A DNA stretch of 64,000 nucleotides from CALBJU01 sp965247125 (lineage in GTDB: Bacteria > Bacteroidota > Rhodothermia > Rhodothermales > UBA10348), in contig CBDFGO010000001.1 in the NCBI GenBank assembly GCA_965247125.1, forward strand, positions 372,001-436,000. Reading direction: 5' to 3'. Below, one piece after another: positions 19,651-27,001 of this stretch. The notes beneath the pieces are model-generated. The model was not told where the DNA came from. It worked only from the letters and a program-made list of their open reading frames with translations, and ran no database searches. Both the position numbers and the translations under genes were made by a program. Numbering within the stretch: the stretch's first letter is position 1; each line of letters begins with the position of its first letter.

Positions 19651-20205
19651 CTATTGCCCTTCGAGGTCTTTTATTCGCTGCTTGAAGTCTTCGAGACCAA
19701 TCACATCGGATTCCTCCTGCCCCGGTTGAGTCTTCGGATCCGACTCAAACAATTGGCCAGTTCCCAGGACGGATTTGGTCTCCGCTCTGAGATCTTTCAC
19801 CACTTTCATCATTCCCTGCGACCCGCCGACCACCAGATTCATTCCTGATTCGTGTCGCGAAACAAACACGATAACTTCGTCGCCTTCGGCAAATACGGGC
19901 ATGTCCGACACTTCATAGAGGGTAGAGCCCACACGACCGCCTGGCACTGTAATGATGGTCTCTGAAGAGGATTGGCCTCGTACGGTATCCTGAACGCGGA
20001 TCGTTACATCCGTCATGATGTAGCGCCGATCCTCCGTCCAGTAGCTCCTGATGCTGGTCGTTTCGCCATGTATGACAGATGTTGACGCTTTCGTCAACTC
20101 GTCAACGGACACTTTCAGCATCTGGGCTGAAGACTCGCGAAACGGTGAAATGAGGATAACCAGCAGGAAAAGTAATCCTGCTGATCGATTCATCAGAGCG
20201 TGCAT
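19651..20205 (-). CDS. Small secreted protein of unknown function
   Basis: About 184 residues with a signal peptide (NRSAGLLFLLVILISPF, cut after RESSAQ). ATG 20205 was chosen; ATG 20193 and a GTG at 20229 are alternatives. The mature part begins with a small beta-rich domain (STSVIHGETTSIRSYWTEDR, then MTDVTIRVQDTVRG and GDEVIVFVSR), of the kind often found beside matrixin-type proteins in this lineage, and ends in a charged helix (DFKQRIKDLEGQ). No catalytic motif is visible. It lies immediately upstream of the giant protein gene on the same strand and is probably cotranscribed with it, so a chaperone, inhibitor or partner role is possible but unproven. Confidence 0.7.
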   Translation of the reverse strand: MHALMNRSAGLLFLLVILISPFRESSAQMLKVSVDELTKASTSVIHGETTSIRSYWTEDRRYIMTDVTIRVQDTVRGQSSSETIITVPGGRVGSTLYEVSDMPVFAEGDEVIVFVSRHESGMNLVVGGSQGMMKVVKDLRAETKSVLGTGQLFESDPKTQPGQEESDVIGLEDFKQRIKDLEGQ

Positions 20206-20343
20206 GGTACGGGGCGGTTTGTTCAACACAGGTTGGAATCCTGCATCGTCATGGTTGTCAGAGCCGCCTGTAGTGAGTACCGGAGACGGAGCCGGTGGTT
20301 GGTGGTCTAGGAAACAGTCATAACAGCTACAATTTTGTCAAGC

Positions 20344-20370
20344 CGAACTTCGAACTTCGAACTTCGAACT
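20344..20370. repeat. Heptanucleotide tandem repeat (CGAACTT, nearly four copies)
   Basis: Three perfect CGAACTT units plus CGAACT lie in the noncoding gap between the small secreted-protein gene and the CHAT gene. A unit length of seven is not a multiple of three. No hairpin-plus-T terminator was seen in the rest of this gap (20230-20478). Confidence 0.85.
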
Positions 20371-20478
20371 GAAAAGCCATAACTGAATGCTACACAGGCA
20401 GAGGGGTGGGCCCACTGCCAATGCTATTTATTAAGTACCTACGTGCAATCCTAGTTTTTTTGCTTCTTTGTACAACAT

Positions 20479-23325
20479 TTATTTCCAGTCACCTATCAAT
20501 ACGAAAGGCGCCCAGTGGAATGGATGGGCCGACTCTTCCCGGCTGAGTAAATCAAGTTTTGCAAGTCGAAGAGCACTGGATTTATCGGCATCATATTCCA
20601 TCATTTCTCCGTAGAACTGCTTCATCAGCTCCGAGGTTGAGCGGTCGGACACGTTCCAGAGACTGACGACCAATGACCGAGCTCCAGCATACATGAAGGC
20701 TCTTGTAAGCCCGACCATTCCCTCTCCGCGGATGAGTTGGCCAAGTCCGGTTTCACACGCGGACAGAACGACCAGCTCCGTGTCCAGATTGAGGTTGAAT
20801 ATTTCGGCTGCCAGGAGGTAACCATCTTCCGAATCGTCTGACGATGAGGAAAAAACGACACTTGAAAAATCTGGGGCGTTCTCATCAATCAATCCGTGCG
20901 TTGCAAGATGCACGAAACGATAGGAATTCGAAGAAAGGCTGCTTTTTAACGCCGTCTCACTGGCCGATTCTTGGAGATATACGTCTACTTCGGCGTCCTC
21001 GAACAGCGCCGTGATCGAAGTGACCTCTGCAGCGGTGAACGGTAGCGGATCGAGAAAAGCACCGGATCGAACCTGATCGTTCGTCGAGACGTCACTTGAT
21101 GTCGGATTCGAGAAGACTGGGTCACCAAGTGCGAGCAACGTCTTGTCGGGTCGGCGGGCTCTGGACTCGCGCCCCGATACGATCAAGTCGAGTACGCTTG
21201 CTGATTGCGCATAACTCACGTGGAGATCTTTCACGAGGAAGGGTACATCGCTGAATGACTCAGCTTCGTGAGAATCGGTCACCAGCGCTTCGAAGGGGAT
21301 GTAGTTCAGGATATCATCCGGCACAATTATTAAATGATCGGAAGAGTCGACTAAGGCGCTCGCTGGTTCAATGAGCATCGAGAAGAGTTGGTGTCCTGCG
21401 CGAGTCACTCCCTCGATATTTGAAGATGTGGGATCGGAAAGCGCAAACCGAAATGCGTCGACGGCTGCGGGAAGCTCCATTCGGGAAGGAAGAACGAACA
21501 TCTGCATTTCCCGGGAGGAGATCGCCCATAACGTCGAGCTGCTGTCTCCCACGGCGTACGTAAGCATGGTTGTGCCATCCTCCGGGAGAAATTCCTGTAC
21601 ATCCGAGATGGTACTGAGCTGTGGGTCGTTCAGGTCTGAGTATTTCGGGTTCTCTTCCCTGAGGTCTCTTCTGACCTGCTCATACTGGTCTTCGAAGTCA
21701 TCGAGCTCGTTTCTCCACTCTTCAATTGCTTCCCTGTCGGCATCAGCATATCTGGACTCCGATTGTATGTCTGCACGAATATCCGCGATTACACTCAACA
21801 GGTCTCTCTGAAGCTGAACGAGTTCCTCTGAACCCTCCTCTTCAAGTCCGGCCAGGGAAGCGACCATGTCGTCCAGGAAGGACCGGGCTTTCCCGCGCTC
21901 TGCCACGAGAAATGATCTGGTCAGCAGGGAATCCTGTTCGCCCGTCGCATATTGTTTCGTCAAGAAATGGGTGTAAGCTTCCGCTGCGTATCGCTGGAGC
22001 GCTACGAATCTCGCGCGGTCCGCCCCGTCTACCAGGTCGCTTCTGGATTTTTCGAGCCGAGCGAAAGCCACCTCAAACTGGTCAATCGCTCTAGGGATGT
22101 CACCCGTCCGTTCATATACCTCTCCCAGACCGAGGACGGATGCAAACTCATAGCTTGGTAAGCTCAGGTACCGAGCCCTCTCAAGCGCATTCTCGAAATT
22201 GTGTACTGCCAGCTCATGCAGTCCAGATCTTGTTTGGGCGCCTGCAAGTATGTTCTGAGCTGCCACCTGACTAATAACCTCTTTCAAGGTATCGGCCAGA
22301 AAGAGCGACTCCGCAGCGCTGTCGATCGCCTTATTGTAATCTTTCAGCTCGAAGTATGCATTTCCCAGATTGATATTCGCCTTAAGGACCCCTGCATCGT
22401 TACCGATGGCTCCGTACGCTGATTTTGCCTGTTCGGCGAACGTAATAACTCTGTCTGGACGGCCCGCCCAGATGAACACTGCCGCGATATTGTTCAAAAC
22501 GTCTGCTTCAAGTCGCTTATTTCCTGAAGCCCGTGCTTGGGGAATGACTTCTTGATAGGCTTCCATCGCTGCTTCAAAATCGCCCATTATTCGATGCGCA
22601 ATACCCATATTCATGGTGACAGCGGCTGCTCGATCAATGTCGTCCAAGTCGAGGAAGATATCTCTGGCTATCCGAAGCTTCTTCAGCGCCACAGCGGGTT
22701 TGCCCAGATCAGTCCATAGAGCGCCGGCTTCATTCATCTGTATTGCAGCCCGGCTCGAATCACCGACCCTCGTGTAGGCGTCAGACGCCATTCCAAAGTA
22801 TTCCACGGCTTCGGTGAACCGGCCAAAATCTTTTTCTAGCAGGGCGGCCAAAAACGTATAAGACCTGCCAAGACCAATGAAATCGCCAATCTCCTTCCGT
22901 ATCCTCACCGCCCGCTCGTAAAACACGCGGGAGCTGTCCGGTTCGCCGAGCCTCGTCCGATAGAGGGAAGCGATGGTGTTCAACGCATTCCCAATCTGGA
23001 GTCGATCATCTATGCGGCGACGCGCTTCCAGGGCCTGGGAATTGAAGTCGAACGAGGCGGATCCTTCGCGGTAAAAGGCAACGTATCCAAGGCCGCCAAG
23101 AGTGGTACTTCGGCCGGATTCATCTCCGATTAGCTCGTACGCCTGCAACGCCCTTTCGTAGTCTGCAAAAGCCTGATCGCGCGTGGCTGAACTCGCCCTC
23201 AGAGCCCTCCCGGATGCTTCCAGACTGTCTGCCCTCAGCTTTACCACCAGATCGGCGTCCGACCAGTCATAGTAGCTCGATACCAGGAAGGTGCCGCTTT
23301 TCTCTCCATATATCTCCTCGAACAT
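20479..23325 (-). CDS. TPR-CHAT domain protease (caspase-like), main body
   Basis: This frame of 948 residues begins at ATG 23325. Residues about 40-450 are TPR repeats (for example YERALQAYELIGDESGRSTT, NALNTIASLYR). A coiled coil follows (about 500-560; LDDFEDQYEQVRRDL). The C-terminal 300 residues are a CHAT domain (caspase HetF-associated with TPRs) with the expected catalytic dyad: His about 810 in FVHLATHG and Cys about 857 in VVLSACETG, then the typical RGEGMVGLTRAFMYAGA and HWAPFVLIGDW ending. CHAT proteins are cysteine proteases cut on by partner sensing, and in other bacteria act in defence or signalling. The codon just before the ATG is an in-frame TGA; the preceding 90-codon frame gives the signal peptide. 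The natural protein is therefore probably longer and exported. It is downstream of a FecR-TPR gene in the same operon. Confidence 0.88.
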   Translation of the reverse strand: MFEEIYGEKSGTFLVSSYYDWSDADLVVKLRADSLEASGRALRASSATRDQAFADYERALQAYELIGDESGRSTTLGGLGYVAFYREGSASFDFNSQALEARRRIDDRLQIGNALNTIASLYRTRLGEPDSSRVFYERAVRIRKEIGDFIGLGRSYTFLAALLEKDFGRFTEAVEYFGMASDAYTRVGDSSRAAIQMNEAGALWTDLGKPAVALKKLRIARDIFLDLDDIDRAAAVTMNMGIAHRIMGDFEAAMEAYQEVIPQARASGNKRLEADVLNNIAAVFIWAGRPDRVITFAEQAKSAYGAIGNDAGVLKANINLGNAYFELKDYNKAIDSAAESLFLADTLKEVISQVAAQNILAGAQTRSGLHELAVHNFENALERARYLSLPSYEFASVLGLGEVYERTGDIPRAIDQFEVAFARLEKSRSDLVDGADRARFVALQRYAAEAYTHFLTKQYATGEQDSLLTRSFLVAERGKARSFLDDMVASLAGLEEEGSEELVQLQRDLLSVIADIRADIQSESRYADADREAIEEWRNELDDFEDQYEQVRRDLREENPKYSDLNDPQLSTISDVQEFLPEDGTTMLTYAVGDSSSTLWAISSREMQMFVLPSRMELPAAVDAFRFALSDPTSSNIEGVTRAGHQLFSMLIEPASALVDSSDHLIIVPDDILNYIPFEALVTDSHEAESFSDVPFLVKDLHVSYAQSASVLDLIVSGRESRARRPDKTLLALGDPVFSNPTSSDVSTNDQVRSGAFLDPLPFTAAEVTSITALFEDAEVDVYLQESASETALKSSLSSNSYRFVHLATHGLIDENAPDFSSVVFSSSSDDSEDGYLLAAEIFNLNLDTELVVLSACETGLGQLIRGEGMVGLTRAFMYAGARSLVVSLWNVSDRSTSELMKQFYGEMMEYDADKSSALRLAKLDLLSREESAHPFHWAPFVLIGDWK

Positions 23326-23598
23326 TCACCCAATCGATTCTGCATAGTGCACGTTTATGTCGAATTGAGCTCGATCACCCTCAAGACGAGCACGCACGCC
23401 CTCGTCAAGGATCGCACGCATGAACGGAAGCACTGCGAGGCGATTTGAAGTCACCAAGGAGGCGACGGCTTCGGTGGAATCTTCCGTCAGTGCCGAGCGC
23501 AAGTCTGCATCAAACTCTGCTTCGACCTGACCTCGAACGTCTCCTGCCATGAGTGACAAAACGGATAGCACGAGAGTAAGTGAACGTAGGCGAAGCAT
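23326..23598 (-). CDS. Signal-peptide N-terminal segment of the CHAT protein, ended by an in-frame TGA
   Basis: Ninety codons from ATG 23598 encode a signal peptide (MLRLRSLTLVLSVLSLMAG, cut near DVRGQ) and a helical stretch (LTEDSTEAVASLVTSNRLAV, ending VHYAESIG). The TGA at 23326-23328 is followed at once, in the same frame, by ATG 23325 and the CHAT protein. The helical stretch runs naturally into the start of the downstream frame (AESIG-TGA-MFEEIYGEKSG). Two readings are possible: a nonsense change (for instance from CGA or TGG) in one exported gene, or two products linked by a TGA-ATG stop/restart. The first is favoured, because large secreted FecR-linked CHAT proteins normally keep the leader. 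The gap to the FecR gene is 11 bp. Confidence 0.7.
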   Translation of the reverse strand: MLRLRSLTLVLSVLSLMAGDVRGQVEAEFDADLRSALTEDSTEAVASLVTSNRLAVLPFMRAILDEGVRARLEGDRAQFDINVHYAESIG

Positions 23599-23609
23599 AG
23601 TGACCCGGT

Positions 23610-24587
23610 TTACTTGGCATTTGCGGCCGCGATGCGCAGAGAGTTGAGCGCAAGATTAACCTGTCCCATGCTCACGTAAACTTCCGCTATCAACTCATGC
23701 GCCAGAATACTTCTCGGATATCTCTGAACAAGCGCGTTGAACTCCCGGGCGGCCTCGGCGAGCAGACCCGAATCCGCGTATAGAGAGCCGAGTAAAAAGT
23801 GATAATTGCTTTTTGACCCATCAGCGTACTGTTCGGCAAGGCTGATTTCAGCACTCGCAATGGAGTCCAAATCTTCAGCGGAAAGTACGCGGAATTGATA
23901 CACGTCGGAACCCACTTCATCGAGTAGATCTTCACCGACGACCTTCCAGAGATAATCGACACCCGGAACCAGGGCCGTGGCCTCACCGGGATAGCTGAGA
24001 GTCATTTCGATGGATTCTCCTTCCCATACCACCCCGTCAGACGTAAACACGCGCACCCGGAACAGAGAAAACGAATCATTTGTGCTCCACGAAAAATCTG
24101 GTGTAGAACTTCTCACTGCGCTGTTCAACGGAGAAGTCACTGATATCGAGGACTGCTCGCCACCCGATCGAAGTCCCGACAGGGCTGCCATTTCTCCTTC
24201 GCCGGATCGGTGGAGCGAGAGGTTGGCGAGACTCGAGGAAACTCGATCATCGAGTTGGACCTGCGATGCGCCTTCTGTGGTCGGGTTAGAACTATCGGAG
24301 ATCGTGACCGTGCGGTTGGCGCCGATCACCAGTAAATCGCCGTTGGAGTAGTAGATACTGACTGAAGCAGAACCACTGGTACGAACGCGATCATTTTCGA
24401 AAAGCTGAGTACCGAATCCGACTGATTCCGAGAACGAGGTCGATCCAGCACGCGACAATGATACGGCCCCATCCACCTCTGTTAGAATCGCCAGACTCTC
24501 CGCGTCCTGTCCCTCGGCCGGCATTGCTACTGGAAGTAGCAAACAAATCACGAGGACGAATGATGGGATGGATCTTCGATGTCGCAT
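23610..24587 (-). CDS. Secreted FecR-domain protein with C-terminal TPRs
   Basis: 325 residues from ATG 24587. A signal peptide (SIPSFVLVICLLLPVAMPAE) is followed by a FecR-like beta domain (about 35-115: LTEVDGAVSLSRAG, NDRVRTSGSASVSIYYSNGD), a Ser-rich linker, an Ig-like strand region (TPDFSWSTNDSFSLFRVRVF, about 165-235) and C-terminal TPR helices (YHFLLGSLYADSGLLAEAAR). Classical FecR is an inner-membrane anti-sigma regulator, but this one lacks an obvious cytoplasmic anti-sigma part and appears fully exported. It is the first gene of the operon with the CHAT protein 11 bp downstream, so it is a candidate sensor or scaffold for it. Confidence 0.85.
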   Translation of the reverse strand: MRHRRSIPSFVLVICLLLPVAMPAEGQDAESLAILTEVDGAVSLSRAGSTSFSESVGFGTQLFENDRVRTSGSASVSIYYSNGDLLVIGANRTVTISDSSNPTTEGASQVQLDDRVSSSLANLSLHRSGEGEMAALSGLRSGGEQSSISVTSPLNSAVRSSTPDFSWSTNDSFSLFRVRVFTSDGVVWEGESIEMTLSYPGEATALVPGVDYLWKVVGEDLLDEVGSDVYQFRVLSAEDLDSIASAEISLAEQYADGSKSNYHFLLGSLYADSGLLAEAAREFNALVQRYPRSILAHELIAEVYVSMGQVNLALNSLRIAAANAK

Positions 24588-24628
24588 GTACCTGACGGAG
24601 TAGGGTCAAATTCTTACGGCGAAAAGCC

Positions 24629-24657
24629 AGAATACAATCCGTGTTCGCCGCAATCAA
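24629..24657 (-). promoter_or_regulatory. Putative sigma70-like promoter of the FecR-CHAT operon
   Basis: On the minus strand TTGATT (24657-24652) and TATTCT (24634-24629) are separated by 17 nt, about 40 bp upstream of the FecR-gene ATG at 24587. This matches the usual -35/-10 geometry. Some Bacteroidota use a different promoter consensus, so this is a sequence-based suggestion. Confidence 0.45.
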
Positions 24658-24684
24658 CCAATTAGAGGCTCTCCCGATTGGTTG
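24655..24684. promoter_or_regulatory. Inverted repeat CAACCAAT...ATTGGTTG next to the FecR-CHAT promoter
   Basis: A perfect 8-bp inverted repeat with a 14-nt spacer (24655-24662 and 24677-24684) overlaps the proposed -35 box and extends upstream of it. Such a position suits an operator for a dimeric regulator. No other copy was noticed nearby. Confidence 0.45.
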
Positions 24685-24821
24685 TATCGCGTGCTGAATA
24701 TTTGGCGGTCGGAGTGCTGGAAGTACAGGTAAGCCTGCTCGTCGGTTGGAACATGTTGCAGGATTTCGACGAATGGGGTGTTCCTTTTTGTCTATCGGCC
24801 CTAGAGTCCCGAAAGACCCAT

Positions 24822-26366
24822 CTACCGAACCACGACGATCTGTTTGTTCAGAATCGCAGCCTCAGATTCCAATCGCAGTACGTAGAGTCCCGACGACAGG
24901 TGACTGAGGGGGACGACTACCTCAGAAGTGCCAGCGGTCATCGATATCAGTTCTGCCGGGTGCACCTGGCGGCCCGTCAGGTCAAAAATGGCCCATCGAA
25001 CGGATTTACCTGGCGGCGTCTGAATGCGAAGTGTCAGGCTGTTGGCTGCAGGCACGGGCCAGATCTGAATGCTGAATCCTGATTCGATGTCTACTTCTTC
25101 CACGGCATCTACGATGCTCGCCGCGATCTGGCGTCCCTCGAACACCTGAATGACTGTCTGGGCCACGCCCATGTCGTAGCGCTCAAGAGCGATCTGGACA
25201 AGATCGTCTAATCCGTCCACAAACGAGGCATCCCCCGAGTGAATCCTGATCGCCGCGACGACCAGATCATCCACGATTGTCGCCCCGAGCGATTCCCGTA
25301 AATCCCAGAGCGCCGCCCCCCAGATCATCGCCCAGACGTATTGGTTGGCGAAGTTGTTGTAAGAAATCTTGCACTTCTGGTCGCCCTCGTGGTAGCGCGT
25401 GCACACCCCGTATTTCAGGGTATCCGAAGGGGATCCCCAATTCCAGACCCACGCTTCCGTATCGAGGTCAATTGTTCTGAACTCAGCACTGTTTTCGGGT
25501 CCAATGCAATGCTGCCGGTCGGGACAAGTCACTACCCACTCTCCTATGCGTGGATCGTCGGTGTACGTGGCGGTGAAGTAGTCGGCATACCCCTCACTCA
25601 TCGCACGCGTCTCGACCGGGGTACTTATGCCGATCTCAAAACCCAGGTTGGATATGACCAGGTGACTGAATTCGTGATAGATGATGTCGTCGCTGAGCGC
25701 CGAATTTTTCATAAAAATATCCCCGACACCGAGTTTTACGATGCGGTTGGGATAGTCGGCGAATCCGCCATCTCCCGATATGTGAACCTTGGCATCGGCC
25801 TGGAAATCGATGTCGATACCCATGCGGTCGATCCAGAATTGCCGCACGAATGTGTCGATGTGGTAGTACAGGTTCACGGCATCGAACCGAGAACACTGCG
25901 ACAAATCGGTGATGCATTCCTGAGCTGGGTTCAGGTCGGCTTCGAAGCGAAAATCTGCCCCGTCTCCCGGTGCCGATTCAGTCGGGCCTTCAAGCTCTTC
26001 ACTCCCCACCCGCACGTATTCTCCTTCGAGCCGGGATCCGTCATTCAACAGGCCCTGAAGCTGAACGAGGATGGTTTGGCCGTCATTCGGATCATGCAGA
26101 AATACATTGGCCGGTGCGGTAGTAGTACGTTGACCCAACAGGTGGCCGACTTCTAATTTCCGGATCAGCAATGAACGCATCGAAACAGTCTCCCGTGATT
26201 CAGCCAACCCCTCCGTCCACGCGAAAGATTGGACGCGGTCAAGAGGACAAAATCCTCCCACGTAGTCTGAGTCCACGGATTGTGCACCGACGCTGTTCGG
26301 TGAGCTGAGAACCGCCAGAATCAGAAACATCAGATATTTCGAGGATTGGGACACAGATATCTTCAA
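24822..26366 (-). CDS. Secreted gluzincin-type metalloprotease with T9SS sorting domain
   Basis: The frame encodes about 514 residues from a TTG at 26366 that gives a good signal peptide (MKISVSQSSKYLMFLILAVL, cut after SVGAQ); the frame is open to 26471 and a later ATG lies at 26330. The zinc motif is YHEFSH (His about 231, Glu 232, His 235) and the third ligand is probably Glu 258 in MSEGYADYF, the HExxH plus downstream ExxxD arrangement of gluzincins (M4/M36-like clans). Several cysteines (CPLDR, CITDLSQCSR, CPDRQHC, CTRYHEGDQKC) suggest disulfides. The C-terminal 80 residues are a sorting domain of type A without NPFNP (IWPVPAANSLTLRI ... LSSGLYVLRLESE). It likely acts outside the cell or on its surface. 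Confidence 0.82.
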   Translation of the reverse strand: MKISVSQSSKYLMFLILAVLSSPNSVGAQSVDSDYVGGFCPLDRVQSFAWTEGLAESRETVSMRSLLIRKLEVGHLLGQRTTTAPANVFLHDPNDGQTILVQLQGLLNDGSRLEGEYVRVGSEELEGPTESAPGDGADFRFEADLNPAQECITDLSQCSRFDAVNLYYHIDTFVRQFWIDRMGIDIDFQADAKVHISGDGGFADYPNRIVKLGVGDIFMKNSALSDDIIYHEFSHLVISNLGFEIGISTPVETRAMSEGYADYFTATYTDDPRIGEWVVTCPDRQHCIGPENSAEFRTIDLDTEAWVWNWGSPSDTLKYGVCTRYHEGDQKCKISYNNFANQYVWAMIWGAALWDLRESLGATIVDDLVVAAIRIHSGDASFVDGLDDLVQIALERYDMGVAQTVIQVFEGRQIAASIVDAVEEVDIESGFSIQIWPVPAANSLTLRIQTPPGKSVRWAIFDLTGRQVHPAELISMTAGTSEVVVPLSHLSSGLYVLRLESEAAILNKQIVVVR

Positions 26367-26512
26367 AACGCGGAATGCAGTCCCCTGAGGACGGTTTAGA
26401 GTGAGTACGGCCGGTTTGTTGGGACACGATACAGCAACGTAATAAATCTCTTTCGACAGCGCCAGAATCAATCGGTAAAAAGTAGATGCCCGGATCCGAC
26501 CCTGAATTCAGC

Positions 26513-27001
26513 CTATTCTGAATCTTCGAAGCGATTTTTACCGCGATTCTTGCGCACCTTTTCCGGGTCAAATATTCGTCCATTCATGGCCAGGTAGACG
26601 CCCGGAGGAAGAGATTGAACGGCGCCCACGGCCACACCGATATTGAACTCCGCGTCTGTTTCCCGGAATCGGGCAGGGGTGAGCGATCCTACCAGAACAA
26701 TGGTCTTGCTTCGCGCAACTGCTTTTAGAGCAAGAGCGGTTTCAACCATGGAGTCCGTACCGTGGGTAATCACGATGTGTTCGTTTTCGCTGGTTGCTGC
26801 GGCGTCTACGATTTTCGCGCGATCCTCGGCGGTCAAATCCAGACTGTCTTTGTGAAATAACTCGATCACCACATAGGACAGCGTTGAGCCAACACGATCC
26901 AGAATCATTCGAATCTGTGGGTCACCAACAGCGTAGTCGCTTTTCGCGTCGAAGTACACTTTGTCAATAGTGCCTCCGGTCGTGATGATGGTGATATTCA
27001 T
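26513..27001 (-). CDS. Short asparaginase-like protein (N-terminal catalytic domain only)
   Basis: 162 residues from ATG 27001. Both catalytic threonine motifs of type I/II asparaginases are present: TTGGTID at residues 7-13 and HGTDS (VITHGTDSMVETAL) near 79. The usual C-terminal domain of about 150 residues is missing, as in a known family of one-domain asparaginase-like proteins. It overlaps the hutI stop by 4 bp (ATGA), so it is the last gene of the hut operon. It may hydrolyse an amide-containing intermediate or asparagine; the substrate cannot be told from sequence. Confidence 0.85.
   Translation of the reverse strand: MNITIITTGGTIDKVYFDAKSDYAVGDPQIRMILDRVGSTLSYVVIELFHKDSLDLTAEDRAKIVDAAATSENEHIVITHGTDSMVETALALKAVARSKTIVLVGSLTPARFRETDAEFNIGVAVGAVQSLPPGVYLAMNGRIFDPEKVRKNRGKNRFEDSE

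Noticed and set aside
23326..23328. Selenocysteine at the in-frame TGA
   Set aside because: The site is not in a redox motif, the next codon is ATG, and no selenium gene is nearby. A nonsense change or stop/restart fits better.
25341..26156. 271-codon plus-strand frame as a gene
   Set aside because: It lies opposite the gluzincin gene, which has a signal peptide, zinc motif and sorting domain; the plus-strand frame shows none.
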